A stretch of DNA of 64,000 nucleotides from a virus. Both the position numbers and the translations under genes were made by a program. Below the pieces are notes generated by a model, which saw only the letters and a program-made list of their open reading frames with translations, made no database searches and had not been told where the DNA came from. This document shows, piece by piece, positions 1-9,563 of the stretch. The stretch is taken from positions 1 through 64,000 of the IMG/VR virus record IMGVR_UViG_3300034102_001666; one strand, written 5' to 3'. Each line of letters starts with the position of its first letter. Positions within the stretch are counted from its first letter, which is position 1.

Positions 1-803
1 AGTAAAAAGGTTCAACGACTAGAAAGTGATCAACCCTGAAATAATCTTTCCACGAGCGCCCGACTCTCCCTTACACTACCAACGGTACATAAAGTTTATC
101 CTCTCCAGACCCCCAAGGAGTTTGACACGAGAACCCGGACACCACATTCACCATATAGTGCCCAAGTGCATGAAGGGTGGAAATGAAGATGGTAACCTAA
201 TCAAACTCACCTACAGAGAGCACTACCTGTCTCACTGCCTACTGGCTCTAGCTTTCTCTTCCATAAAGAGGTTAGGCAAAGCTATAAACTCTTTCAAGGA
301 GTCTTCGAAAAACTCCAGAGTGTACGAAACCTTAGCTCATCATAAACACTCGGACGAAACTAGGTTTAAAATTGGCAAATCCAATAAAGGAAAGGCCAGA
401 CCCAGGAAAGTTCCAATGTCTGATAAAGAAAGATCCGCTCGTGCAGAATTATGCAAGAACAGAGTGTGGAGTGCAGAATCAAGACAGAAACTTAAAGATA
501 AGGCACTTAGTAAACCAACTATACAATTCGCCTTGCAAGCCGCTAATAGACCCGACCGGGATCGAACAGGCATTAAAAACCCTCGGGCTAATGTCGAAGT
601 TTGGTCTAATTTAGGTTTATTGCATGAAGTTTGGGTTTCTAACGAAAAGTGTGGGGCCAGGAAGCTGTTCCGGCTAACCGGTCTAGGTAATACTTGGCAG
701 TCTCTGCGAACCGTTGTTAAAAAGTTTAAGGAAGATGATGATATAGTCTGATCTTTGCAGAAATGCGAAGAAGTGAAGGATAAAGAGCCTTCACGGTAAC
801 AAG
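1..803 (+). ncRNA. Group I intron 1 of the capsid gene (5' end outside window)
   Basis: The conserved P7 strand (GGTTCAACGACTAGA, 9-23) and its partner (GATATAGTCTG, 740-750) are both present, followed by a 3' tail (AAGGATAAAGAGCC...GGTAACA) shared with introns 2 and 3 downstream. The loop between the two P7 strands holds the HNH endonuclease gene. The intron ends near 803-805, where the capsid reading frame resumes. The P3-P6 part and the 5' splice site lie before the window. The exact 3' splice nucleotide was not resolved. Confidence 0.82.
26..751 (+). CDS. HNH homing endonuclease in group I intron 1
   Basis: A 241-residue protein starting at GTG. The HNH core is HHIVPK at residues 42-47, then a GG-rich turn, NLIKLT at 57-62 and REHYLSH at 64-70, as in HNH homing endonucleases of phage introns. 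The rest is basic and probably binds DNA, with AESRQKL-type segments resembling NUMOD helices. Such enzymes cut intronless alleles so that the intron is copied in. The gene sits wholly between the two halves of P7, and its last codons (D-D-D-I-V-stop) are the P7 3' strand itself, so translation of the end runs through the ribozyme core. The GTG start gives the full HNH fold; no upstream start is visible. Confidence 0.85.
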   Translation: MINPEIIFPRAPDSPLHYQRYIKFILSRPPRSLTREPGHHIHHIVPKCMKGGNEDGNLIKLTYREHYLSHCLLALAFSSIKRLGKAINSFKESSKNSRVYETLAHHKHSDETRFKIGKSNKGKARPRKVPMSDKERSARAELCKNRVWSAESRQKLKDKALSKPTIQFALQAANRPDRDRTGIKNPRANVEVWSNLGLLHEVWVSNEKCGARKLFRLTGLGNTWQSLRTVVKKFKEDDDIV

Positions 804-2330
804 TGTTTATCGCACCGGTTGTGGACACCCCTACCCGCGCTGGGAGAATTCTCAGATTTGGGAAGGAGCAGTTTGCTATAAACGATTTCCGTCGTGCTTA
901 CGGAACTAACATCCCATACGTCCAAAGCCGCTACGACTCTGAGCCTTATGCTCTAGAGCAGGAAGTGGTCGCCTGGGAATTGCCTGAAGAGGTTGAATCA
1001 ATAGCCTCCATCAGTTGAGAAACTGAAAGAAAAACTGGGTGAATTGCTGGGAAACCTGACGGTTTCAGGAGTGACTTCTCTGAAACACAAGGCAATCAGC
1101 AGCGAAACTCTCAGGGGACTGAGAGAACGTTCAACGACTAACAGCATACCACTAGAACAGTGATGAAGCTGACAAGAGCGCCTAGCACCCTAACAAGGGT
1201 GAAGATATAGTCTGAACTTTCTGGAAACAGAAAGAAGTAAAGGATAAAGAGCCTTTACGGTAACAGTATTGAATTGAAAACGCTGGCGAGGGTTGTTTGG
1301 CTCTTGCTGTGGCAGCTTAACCACAAATTAACTGGGTGAATTGCTGGGATCCCTGAATTTCCGTTAAAGAAACAGGCAATCAGCAGCCGAGTTTACTACG
1401 TCGAGAAATCGCTATGATTTCTGTGGTAAAAAGGTTCAACGACTAGACGATGAGTTTCGACAACAATAACTCGTCCACGAGCGCCCAGCCCTTTGCTTAG
1501 CAAAGGTGAAGATATAGTCTGAACTTTCTGGAAACAGAAAGAAGTAAGGGATAAAGAGCCTTTACGATAACAATTTGCCTGCACAAGTAGATCTTCGCGC
1601 AATCGAAACCAGGAATGCAATGTCCAGATTGATGAACAGCTACGAGTACACCGTTGCTCAAGCTGTTTCCGTCACCGCGACTTACAACCCTTACGAGCCC
1701 TACAACGGAACCGCAGGTTCCCAGACCGGACTCGGTTTCACAACCTGGACAAACTTTAAGACAGCTTACGGCTCCGTTGCTGGAGACGCCGCCTGGTCTG
1801 GTGCTACTTCTAACCCAATTGAAGACATCCTAACCCTCAAGCGTGCAGTCGCCAACCAAATCGGTATCCGTCCAAACTCCGCAGTCGTCGGTACTGCCGT
1901 GTTTGACCTCTTGCTGACCAACGAGAAGATCCTTGATCGTATCAAGTACACATCTGCAGACAGCGTCGACACTGACGTCATTGCTCGCTACTTCGGTCTT
2001 GAGCGTGGCCTACGTGTTGCCGAAGGTCGTTACTTAGCGCAAGATGGAACCCTACAGCCGGTATTCCCCGCTAACGGTATCCTTCTGTTCTACAGCCCTA
2101 ACGGTCCTTCTGATTCCATCATGCCTGCTGGTGGTGCGAATGCTGCGACTCCTGCCTTCTCTTACACATATCAGCTCACAGGCACCCCCGCCGTCCGTCC
2201 CGAATACTACATTCGTGAACGCCGCGTTGTTCGTGCTGAAATCACAATTGAACGTGTGGTTAACCTAGTTGGCCTCGGCGCAACTGGTCTTATTGGTTCT
2301 GGCGCTATGATCACCAACATCCTATCCTGA
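803..2330 (+). CDS. Major capsid protein, 3' part, split by group I introns
   Basis: Three exons can be joined: about 804-1011, a very short one at about 1272-1317, and 1578-2330. Together they give about 336 residues; the N-terminal start lies before the window. The pattern (FIAPVV near the N-terminus, YALEQEVVAWELPEE, then RPNSAVVG, DRIKYT, ARYFGLERGLRVAEGRYL and a C-terminal V-RPEYYIRERRVVRAE segment) matches the HK97-fold capsid family related to lambda gpE. The frame through exon 2 reads IENAGEGCLALAVAA and rejoins PAQVDLRAIETRNAM without a stop, which supports the splice model. A capsid gene just before the tail tube gene is usual for phages. Capsid identity rests on pattern recognition, not on a search. 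Confidence 0.75.
1012..1271 (+). ncRNA. Group I intron 2 of the capsid gene
   Basis: Core elements in order: P/P4 region (GGGTGAATTGCTGGGAAACC, from 1038), its partner GGCAATCAGCAGC (1091-1103), P7 5' strand GTTCAACGACTA (1129-1140) and P7 3' strand GAAGATATAGTCTG (1201-1214). The tail (GGATAAAGAGCC...GGTAACA) is shared with introns 1 and 3. It carries no ORF. The element order and sequence resemble the introns of SPO1/Twort-type phages. Splice points are inferred from the reading frame and are good to a few bases. Confidence 0.82.
1318..1577 (+). ncRNA. Group I intron 3 of the capsid gene
   Basis: Same core as intron 2: GGGTGAATTGCTGGGA (1334-1349), AGGCAATCAGCAGC (1374-1387), GGTTCAACGACTAG (1433-1446) and GAAGATATAGTCTG (1508-1521). 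The 3' tail is nearly identical to that of intron 2. The stretch before P7 (GTAAAAAGGTTCAACGACTA) is nearly identical to the first bases of intron 1. Splice points after GCAGCT (1317) and after the G at 1577 keep the capsid frame open. No ORF. Confidence 0.82.
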
Positions 2331-2358
2331 TAAGGGAAGGTAACAAGGAGGTGACCCA

Positions 2359-2802
2359 ATGGCTATTCTCAGACCGATTACAAAGTCCCAGTACGAAGTT
2401 AGCTTCGTAGCTCCTGACGGACCCACACTAATCGCCACGTTTACAAAATTCAGCGGAATCAAGGATTCCTCAAGTAGCAGTGACTACGCCAATGGTACTG
2501 GTAACCGTATTTACAAAGTTGTAGGCCCCAAAAAGGTAGACAACATCTCCCTTTCTGCTCCGTACGATCCCACGATCTTCAAGCAGTTGGAAATTTACTG
2601 GTTGCAGTACAATTGCCGAGAAATCACAGTTACAGTCACTCCGAAGGACTGTGTTGGAAACGGATCAGCCCCTGCTGGCGGCCAATACACTTGCTACGGG
2701 TGTCAGTTCATGTCTCTTAATACCGCCGATGTTGACCGTGAAAGCGGCAATGTCCAGGAGATTGAGATTCAATTAACCGTGAACTCTTGGGACCGAACCT
2801 GA
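2359..2802 (+). CDS. Tail tube protein (gp19-like)
   Basis: A 147-residue protein beginning MAILRPITKSQYEVSF, with a beta-rich body and a C-terminal strand EIQLTVNSWDR, as in the gp19-type tube proteins of contractile tails. It would form the inner tail tube through which DNA passes. Translation should be strong: the start is preceded by AAGGAGGTGA at 2346-2355, almost a full complement of the 16S rRNA 3' end. It follows the capsid gene by 28 nt and is closed by a strong terminator at 2813. Assigned from family pattern and context. Confidence 0.78.
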   Translation: MAILRPITKSQYEVSFVAPDGPTLIATFTKFSGIKDSSSSSDYANGTGNRIYKVVGPKKVDNISLSAPYDPTIFKQLEIYWLQYNCREITVTVTPKDCVGNGSAPAGGQYTCYGCQFMSLNTADVDRESGNVQEIEIQLTVNSWDRT

Positions 2803-2812
2803 TTCACAACTC

Positions 2813-2842
2813 GAAAAGCCCCCTAACCGGGGCTTTTTTGTG
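2813..2842 (+). terminator. Rho-independent terminator after the tail tube gene
   Basis: AAAGCCCC, a short CTAA loop, then CCGGGGCTTTTTT: a GC stem followed by a T run, 10 nt after the stop codon of the tube gene. Confidence 0.88.
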
Positions 2843-2851
2843 TCCACAAGA

Positions 2852-2860
2852 GGGTAAAAC
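2852..2860 (+). promoter_or_regulatory. GGGTAAA late-promoter candidate
   Basis: GGGTAAAAC directly after the terminator at 2813-2842 and 29 nt before the ATG at 2888. Its place between a terminator and a start codon fits a promoter. Confidence 0.6.
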
Positions 2861-2887
2861 CTTTGTAAGAATAGACCTTAAGAAGAA

Positions 2888-3364
2888 ATGGCCAAAACTC
2901 TATTTTCAAGTGGCGTTGTCGTAACAAGTGAGTGGCTAAATGGTGCAAGGAACATTGTTTTCGACGGCCAAGAACTTGACTGGCACTACAACCCCTTGGG
3001 TCTCGACGACCTTGAAAAGACAGGGCCTACCGGCTTAGACAGCCGCTACGTTACACTGACCACTGAGCAACCCACTTTGTCGGGCACCGGTCAACTTCTG
3101 TCTGGCACACCTATTTCTGGTTCAAAAGTTGTCTCAGGGTACTGGGGCTTCGGATTTGACCCCGCCTCAAATCCCACACTCACTCAGAACTATAACAAAG
3201 CTCCGCGAAGTTTCCTGACCAACCTTAAGTACAATAACGCCAACGGCATCAGCCCATCCTCAACCAGCCAGAAATTTGCAGCGTTAGCAGACGCAGACCT
3301 TGTAACGAAAAAAGTATTGTCCGACCAGTTGAATGCTCTTGTGGTGGACAACGGTACATACTGA
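2888..3364 (+). CDS. Virion structural protein, unknown
   Basis: A 158-residue protein, not recognised. It opens MAKTLFSSGVVVTSEWLNGARNIVFDGQELDWHY and contains GLDSRYVTLTTEQ, which resembles the particle-attachment segments found at the N-termini of phage appendage proteins. The C-terminus (ADLVTKKVLSDQL) looks helical. It stands alone behind a GGGTAAA motif and 13 nt ahead of the baseplate wedge gene, so a tail or baseplate role is likely. No membrane segment or catalytic motif is visible. Confidence 0.6.
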   Translation: MAKTLFSSGVVVTSEWLNGARNIVFDGQELDWHYNPLGLDDLEKTGPTGLDSRYVTLTTEQPTLSGTGQLLSGTPISGSKVVSGYWGFGFDPASNPTLTQNYNKAPRSFLTNLKYNNANGISPSSTSQKFAALADADLVTKKVLSDQLNALVVDNGTY

Positions 3365-3377
3365 ACGGAGAATTTAA

Positions 3378-6203
3378 ATGCCACGTTATTCACCGTTACC
3401 GTCGGTTTCCATTGACCCGCGCAATGAAGCTGACCTGGTTCAAGCAGCGGCTCAAACCGTTTACGAAGCATCTAACAAAACCCTTAACGACTTCAGTGCG
3501 GGAAACCCCCTCGCTGTCCTCCTTGAGGGGCAGGCTTTTGCGCAGGGAGAATTCTTGTTCTGGGCCAACCAGCTCCCTGACAAAATTCTCATTGAGTGGA
3601 TCGGACCCTTTTTGGGGGCAATGAGGAGGCTCGGAACAACCTCAACAGCCGAGCTGGTAATTTCGGTACCACCTTCAAAGAGTTCCACTGTTATTCCCGC
3701 AGGGACCCTGTTCTCTACAAACCCTCAGCTAACCTCAGGAGAAAGCTACGAGTTTGTTACAAGCTCCGATCTGGTGATTCCGCCTGGAGACCTCACCGGC
3801 AGAATCCCCGTTTACTCAAAGTTTGTTGGCGCCGCCTATAACGTTCCCGCAAACTCAATCACCGGAACTTCAAACACAGGAACACTCAACTTATCTGCAA
3901 CAAACCCTCAACCATCCGTTGGCGGAAGTGACATCGAGACTTTTCAGGAAGTTCAGGAAAGGTTCTTCACTCTAATTCGTAGGAGAAACCCCGTCAGTGG
4001 CACCGACTGGCAAGATTTCTTCACTGATTTGTACGGTGTAGGCACTTTGACCTCTGTCCAACCGAATCGCTCCAGCTTCTACGGATACAATTACACGCAA
4101 GACTACCTTCGCCCCAACGGACAGGTGTCTTTTTTCGTGCTTGGGCCAAACGGTCAAGAACTTACAACTCAGCAACTGTCGCTGGGCCAAAACGCAGTAA
4201 ATTTCTCTGTCCCGATTGAGAATCAAGGGCACCTATTCCCCATTACGCTAAGCCAAGTTCAGTACAACTTAACCGTTGAAGTGGACTCCAACGGGACTTT
4301 CGGGTCAAACTTTAAGGAGTCTGCACTCAATTTTCGAGACCGTCTCTTCTCAGTCTTCACACCTGGGCAGGTTTTTCCTGCGAACGTGACTCCGACTGTG
4401 AGCGACATCGACGCAGCGTTCTACGCAACTTTCGACACGAACACAAGGTTCAAAGACCCTTCTGTAAAAGTATCAACAGCCTACAACACTCCGAACTCCC
4501 TCAATAAGAACGCGTCGGTATACACAAATATCTACGACTTTTCCGCGTCCGACAACCTGCTGGAAGAGGGTAACCTTGTACTCGTCAATAGCCCCGCACC
4601 AACCTTCTACCCGGTAGAGTCAAACTTTACACCCTACTCCTCGAACAAGAAAGATCAGACGGTTTACGGCAACCTTACGCTCAAACAGATTAGACCGCTA
4701 ACCTCCGGGTCCTACTCCCTTGGTGACATAGTGTACCACGACGGCTCCGGTGATCCGGCCCAGCAAGGGTTGCACATCGTCCTAGAGAACTTAAGCATCG
4801 GTTCTTCTTCCGCCGTTTCTTCATACATCCTGAACGGGAAAATCTCCGCAGTGAAAACCTTTTCACCGTGGGAAATTGGAAACTCTTTCACGTATTCCTC
4901 TGGTGGTACAATAAACCCTGAAATTGTGGAATATGACTACTTATCAGGAGATTTCATTCCTCAAAGTCCCTCTGCAGTACCCTTAAATAGCCGTGCAGGA
5001 GGATTTGCCTGGCTAGTTTCAAAAAACTTTACACTCAACCCGTCCACCAACGATATTACTGGTGCTCAGGCAGAGTTTTTAGTTGGGCTGCCGGTGGTTC
5101 CTGCTCAGCTTACTGCGGGGTTGTCCTATGCTCAAGGAACGTGGGTTTCTACTCCCCAAGTAGGAGGAGGGCCCAATCCCGTTGTTGACCCTCACTACAA
5201 CTACGTAGACTTAACAAAGGGCGCAATTGTGAAGTACGCCCGTGTAAATGCTGGTTTCACCTATAGACCAAATCAGCTATCCGTTAAGGAATACTTTAGT
5301 AATCTTGTTGATTCGGGAATCCTATCTGAGACCATCGTGTTCAACGGGAATGGTGGCTTACCTTTGTACAAGTACAAAGCTCGGTTCAAGCCAGGACAGT
5401 ACCTGTTGTACAAGGAAACTTCGTCTTCTCCAGCCACGTACTACGTTGCGACTTCGCACTTCACTCCGAGTAGCACCAACATACAAGATTTGCTTAACGA
5501 AGGGTTGGTTTATAACCTTGCCCCTAACCCTGCACTTCAGACTCAATTAGCTTCCGAGCTAACGAACAACACACTCCTGCGAAAATTTGACAGAATGTTC
5601 ACCTTTTTTCAGGGTGATCGCACGTTCTTTCGAGAAGGTTCCGATGTGAAATCCTACACCGCCACCTCCGCAGTCACCCCCCTATTTGACTTTAGCATAT
5701 ATCTGAATAACGGCGTGTTCGTAAAGTCCGAGGAATTCGGCCCATCCCTTCTCCCCGTAGACGACTACATTCCTTACTTCAACCCTGCATACCTAAACGC
5801 CACGGAAGACACGATCTTGAGCGAGGACGGTCGGAACTATTACAGAGTCATGAAGTCATTCACACCCTCGAAAACAGTGACGAACTGGTCCGGCCTGCCC
5901 GCAGACAACACTGCGAGGTACGAAGAGTATGCGGGCAACTTGCTGCGGTACGTAGTTTCCTACCGCTGTGAAGAGCCTGTGCTATCCCAACACGGTGTGG
6001 AAACATCTTCAATTAAGCTTGGGTCCTGCCAAATAACTGTCGTCCCTCGGAACACCGGAAGGAACTTTAGCTCGTCACCAAGCTTAACATACGTGTGGGA
6101 AAACACCTCAACCCTGGGTCAAATACCTGACTTATCTTGGTACACGGGAACAACTTTTGCGCTTAGCCCGCCGAACTACGGAGAGGGGACGTTAGCACTA
6201 TGA
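3378..6203 (+). CDS. Baseplate wedge protein, gpJ/gp6-like
   Basis: A 941-residue protein. The N-terminal 120 residues (NPLAVLLEGQAFAQGEFLFW, then LPDKILIEWIGPFLGAMRRLGTTSTAELV) are the typical start of the gpJ/gp6 family, which forms the ring of baseplate wedges around the hub. The family domain runs to roughly residue 330 (SGTDWQDFFTDLYG at about 205-220). The remaining 600 residues are beta-rich and without a recognised domain, so the protein is longer than most gpJ members. It overlaps the next gene by 4 nt (ATGA), which suggests translational coupling. Confidence 0.8.
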   Translation: MPRYSPLPSVSIDPRNEADLVQAAAQTVYEASNKTLNDFSAGNPLAVLLEGQAFAQGEFLFWANQLPDKILIEWIGPFLGAMRRLGTTSTAELVISVPPSKSSTVIPAGTLFSTNPQLTSGESYEFVTSSDLVIPPGDLTGRIPVYSKFVGAAYNVPANSITGTSNTGTLNLSATNPQPSVGGSDIETFQEVQERFFTLIRRRNPVSGTDWQDFFTDLYGVGTLTSVQPNRSSFYGYNYTQDYLRPNGQVSFFVLGPNGQELTTQQLSLGQNAVNFSVPIENQGHLFPITLSQVQYNLTVEVDSNGTFGSNFKESALNFRDRLFSVFTPGQVFPANVTPTVSDIDAAFYATFDTNTRFKDPSVKVSTAYNTPNSLNKNASVYTNIYDFSASDNLLEEGNLVLVNSPAPTFYPVESNFTPYSSNKKDQTVYGNLTLKQIRPLTSGSYSLGDIVYHDGSGDPAQQGLHIVLENLSIGSSSAVSSYILNGKISAVKTFSPWEIGNSFTYSSGGTINPEIVEYDYLSGDFIPQSPSAVPLNSRAGGFAWLVSKNFTLNPSTNDITGAQAEFLVGLPVVPAQLTAGLSYAQGTWVSTPQVGGGPNPVVDPHYNYVDLTKGAIVKYARVNAGFTYRPNQLSVKEYFSNLVDSGILSETIVFNGNGGLPLYKYKARFKPGQYLLYKETSSSPATYYVATSHFTPSSTNIQDLLNEGLVYNLAPNPALQTQLASELTNNTLLRKFDRMFTFFQGDRTFFREGSDVKSYTATSAVTPLFDFSIYLNNGVFVKSEEFGPSLLPVDDYIPYFNPAYLNATEDTILSEDGRNYYRVMKSFTPSKTVTNWSGLPADNTARYEEYAGNLLRYVVSYRCEEPVLSQHGVETSSIKLGSCQITVVPRNTGRNFSSSPSLTYVWENTSTLGQIPDLSWYTGTTFALSPPNYGEGTLAL

Positions 6204-7474
6204 GTCAGAATCTGGTCGCATTGAACGGGGGGACTGCGCAAATTGAAACATCTTCTACTTTCGAGCAAGGAGTAAACCTTTCCCCCCAGTACGTGAATGC
6301 GCTTAAGCTCAACCCTCGCCCAACTGAGTGGGTTGAAAACGGGAGGCCAATCTACGCACGTTTACCGTCGGCTTCGCAGCTTTACAAACTGGACTTCGGA
6401 CTCGACGACGAGTTTGCCTACACTTACCTTCCCGTGGGCGATGGCCGCACGGGAACAGGGTCGCTTCAGGTTCAGTCTTCCGGGGAGAACAAGTTCCTGA
6501 CAGTTCAGTCCGGAGTTGTGGTTTGGAAGTATGGGAGCTTAACGGTTGACCCTGTGATTATAAGCTTGGAAGAAATGGGAATGATAAGCACAAAGTACCT
6601 GCTGGCCTACCAACTTTACTACGACGACTCACCCTTTGTCGCTGAGTACTCTGTCAATAAATTTTCCTTATCTGGATACGACATAAGAGTGGAAAGTAGC
6701 ACAGATGCTGTGCCAGGGTGGAGATACAACCCCGCTTTCGCTTTCACGGACCTTGAGTCTCAAGAGTGGAGAAACTTCGACGGTGTGTTTCCGTCTTACA
6801 CGGGGCAAGCCTACCTGTCGTGGCAAAGCCCGCACCCCGCCGCTTACACCGAAGTTGAACTACGGTGCCCCGATGGCTCCTCTGTAACAGGCTCAGCGTC
6901 GCTTTATGTGTCGTCCAGCCCTCCCGAAAACGACGACGACCCCTACTGCTCAGATCCGGTATGGATCTTACAAGGTGCTTCCAATGTTGCTTCCGACGCT
7001 AACGGGCAGTACTTCAAGTTTTCAATTCCTGAACCCTCGTACAACCGTGGGTGGAAAGTAGTATGGACGGATACCAAAGTGGCGATCAATCGGGTGCTTG
7101 TGAGTGGTACCCTGTCCTTGCTTAGAAAGCCAGCAGCAGCAACCTCCGTTATCAACCTAGTTGCTTATCCTGAAAACAGCGTACCAAAAACCGTTAGGAA
7201 CAGCACAGGAAAGGAAGTACCGGTTACTCTGTGCAAACTGGCCTACGTGAGTATTGACGGGGCTTACCGTGTTGAAAAGATCACAGACCTGAGAGAGGTG
7301 GTTCACACAGACCACCAGCCCCTGGCTGATTGGCTTACACGTGCCCTGGATACAAATCTTATCAACCTGTTCTCACAGGTGAAAGGGTACTCTTCTGTGT
7401 GGATGAGCCCGCAAAACTGCATGAGACATGAGTACGCCACTTTGCAGAACAATCTTGTAGCAGTGAAGGAGTGA
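6200..7474 (+). CDS. Baseplate-associated structural protein
   Basis: A 424-residue protein with no family I can name. It is mostly beta-rich (YLAYQLYYDDSPFVAEYSV; GYDIRVESSTDAVPGWRYNP) and has no signal peptide or membrane segment. It overlaps the gpJ-like gene by 4 nt and ends 1 nt before the next gene, so it belongs to the baseplate operon. A wedge or fibre-attachment role is inferred from position only. The C-terminal part (ADWLTRALDTNLINLF) is predicted helical. Confidence 0.6.
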   Translation: MSQNLVALNGGTAQIETSSTFEQGVNLSPQYVNALKLNPRPTEWVENGRPIYARLPSASQLYKLDFGLDDEFAYTYLPVGDGRTGTGSLQVQSSGENKFLTVQSGVVVWKYGSLTVDPVIISLEEMGMISTKYLLAYQLYYDDSPFVAEYSVNKFSLSGYDIRVESSTDAVPGWRYNPAFAFTDLESQEWRNFDGVFPSYTGQAYLSWQSPHPAAYTEVELRCPDGSSVTGSASLYVSSSPPENDDDPYCSDPVWILQGASNVASDANGQYFKFSIPEPSYNRGWKVVWTDTKVAINRVLVSGTLSLLRKPAAATSVINLVAYPENSVPKTVRNSTGKEVPVTLCKLAYVSIDGAYRVEKITDLREVVHTDHQPLADWLTRALDTNLINLFSQVKGYSSVWMSPQNCMRHEYATLQNNLVAVKE

Positions 7475-7475
7475 A

Positions 7476-9533
7476 ATGACCGACTTAAACCCCTCATTCA
7501 GTATTAGTGACTTTGAGGACTACGGAACCACAAACCTATATCTAACTGCCGAGCAACTCAACTCAGTGGCTCTAACTGAGAGCCGTGTAAACGACCAGCT
7601 TGACTGGCTCGCGCAGCTATCAGGTTGGAGCGGTCCGGACTACTGGGCCAACCTTGCCTCAACAGTAACCCAAAAGCGAAACCTGTTAGCGGGGTCCTTT
7701 GGTGTGTACAACGGGTACATTCACCCAGAAGTTGTCGAAGTTCGCAACTGGAACGGCACAGTAATTATAAAGGCAGACCCACGGATACAAGTTGGTCAGA
7801 CCTTTTACTTAGGAGACTTTTCGTACCTGTTGGATGATGTGTCTCAAGATGGGGCCAATTATGCCCTAACTTTCGAAGGTTTGGGTGAGCAGTTCTTCAC
7901 TGACCTTTCGGAAAATAAGCAGCTCAAGGTGATGGCTCCTGGCGCTCTGCCCAGCCCGTTCTTTCGCCCCGAACCGGGTTCGACCGCCGACGCCTCCTTC
8001 CTTTGCGAAGTCCAGGGGTCCGACCTTGTCCTGTTCCCGAAGTACAACACAGCGAGGACAATACCTTACAAGTTTAACACATTTGTAGCAGGTGCACGGT
8101 ACTTTTTTAGTCTCCCTGTAACTTTCACCGCATCGTTAGTATCAATTGACCCGACCTACGACTTTTCGAGGGAGAGTTGGTACCTTGATATTCCCTCAGA
8201 TCTTTCCTCTAACGGGTTCGGTCTCGAAGGGGAGCTAACGTACGAAAGTTCCACCTTGCGAGTGAGGGTATCCCCTTGGTCAAACCCTTCTGACTGGGCC
8301 ACTCCAGAAAAGATCGATAACTTTTACGGAGTATGGTCGAACAAAGGTGGAAGGTTGCCCTTTAACTTTGTTTTTGATGCCCTAGGTATCCACGGGTTTA
8401 ACGAAAAGGTCTCTGTCCATACGAGCGATGTTGACAAGTACGTAAGTTTTTACGATGTCTTGGCTTACATAGAAAGTGCGAGCGAGGGGCCAATTCCAGA
8501 CTTTGGGGACTTTGGTGCCGCTGTAATTTACTGTGACGGAGTTAGAGTTTTTGAAGGAGTTTCTTACGTCTCCGACAGCTTCCAGTTTCTGTATGAAATT
8601 GACACACCATCTCAAACTTTTCGCTTTGTTTACACAGGTTCTGTGGGAGAGCCCGTAATAAGCATATCTGACTCTCTAGCATCCAATTTCAACTGCAAAA
8701 TATCCAACCTCGTACTCAGTGGCCGCACTCACTATATGTCTCCAAATGTGGCAGATAGCGGGACCCTCTTAAGGCCATGGAAAAGTGAAGCTTTGCAGGT
8801 AATTAGCTCTCCAAGCGAACTTGAGCTTCTTCGGAGCCCTAACTCTCTTCGGGCCGACACAAACCACGGACCTAGTGACCCGAACTGGGAGCGGTACTTT
8901 GTGCGCCTCCCCCCTGCGTACGGGAGAGACGAAAAAACCTGGCAGAAAGTAAACCTAGTCTGTCAGAATTTCGGGTACTGGGGTTCTTCCCCCAACCCCG
9001 AGAAAATGTCGTGCCCCCCGGAACAGTCGGAGCCGCTCGTGTACGAACAAGTAGTTTTGTACGGTGGTGAGAGGGGGTTGCTGCCGTTTTTGTACTCGGA
9101 ACCTTACCTGTTCTCAGATATTTTGTACGGTCAAGGGACGTCGGACGACTACGACAATTCGGATATTGCCCCTGGTTTTGACACTCCCTACGATGACTTT
9201 GACGAGGCCGAGCTTGTGAGCTACGACCTTCTTCACAGTCGCACAGCAAACACTTCCTTACCTGGGGAGACTTACGGTGACTGGGATGGGGAGTACTTAC
9301 GCTCGCCTTCCTCTGAGAACTTACGTGGATTCCTCGTCAATGATCTCAAGGAAGAAACACTCGAAGTCGTTCCAGCACCAGTGTGGGACGCGAGCATCTA
9401 TAAGTACCCGCCAATTTGCAAAGACGGGAGTGCATCCTCAACTGTCGACGCGAATCACTACAAAGTGGGGTACTCACTATTTGCAGCCGATCTGTCTGCG
9501 TCAGAAGAAGGCGTTTTCGACTTTGAGACTTGA
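7476..9533 (+). CDS. Baseplate or tail structural protein, 685 residues
   Basis: Not recognised. It is a long acidic, aromatic-rich protein with many beta-type segments. Near the C-terminus is a stretch rich in Asp and Tyr (TSDDYDNSDIAPGFDTPYDD), which could bind metal ions as in many appendage proteins. It follows the 424-residue gene by one base and ends the baseplate operon just before a GGGTAAA motif at 9535. The size and position suggest a peripheral baseplate component. No enzyme motif is visible. Confidence 0.58.
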   Translation: MTDLNPSFSISDFEDYGTTNLYLTAEQLNSVALTESRVNDQLDWLAQLSGWSGPDYWANLASTVTQKRNLLAGSFGVYNGYIHPEVVEVRNWNGTVIIKADPRIQVGQTFYLGDFSYLLDDVSQDGANYALTFEGLGEQFFTDLSENKQLKVMAPGALPSPFFRPEPGSTADASFLCEVQGSDLVLFPKYNTARTIPYKFNTFVAGARYFFSLPVTFTASLVSIDPTYDFSRESWYLDIPSDLSSNGFGLEGELTYESSTLRVRVSPWSNPSDWATPEKIDNFYGVWSNKGGRLPFNFVFDALGIHGFNEKVSVHTSDVDKYVSFYDVLAYIESASEGPIPDFGDFGAAVIYCDGVRVFEGVSYVSDSFQFLYEIDTPSQTFRFVYTGSVGEPVISISDSLASNFNCKISNLVLSGRTHYMSPNVADSGTLLRPWKSEALQVISSPSELELLRSPNSLRADTNHGPSDPNWERYFVRLPPAYGRDEKTWQKVNLVCQNFGYWGSSPNPEKMSCPPEQSEPLVYEQVVLYGGERGLLPFLYSEPYLFSDILYGQGTSDDYDNSDIAPGFDTPYDDFDEAELVSYDLLHSRTANTSLPGETYGDWDGEYLRSPSSENLRGFLVNDLKEETLEVVPAPVWDASIYKYPPICKDGSASSTVDANHYKVGYSLFAADLSASEEGVFDFET

Positions 9534-9534
9534 C

Positions 9535-9545
9535 GGGTAAAAACT
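9535..9545 (+). promoter_or_regulatory. GGGTAAA late-promoter candidate
   Basis: GGGTAAAAACT directly after the TGA of the previous gene and 22 nt before the ATG at 9564. Confidence 0.55.
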
Positions 9546-9563
9546 CTTAGCTACCTTACTGAA

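Noticed and set aside
340-828. Minus-strand 162-residue frame across intron 1
   Set aside because: It is antisense to the HNH gene and the intron core, and has no recognisable domain.
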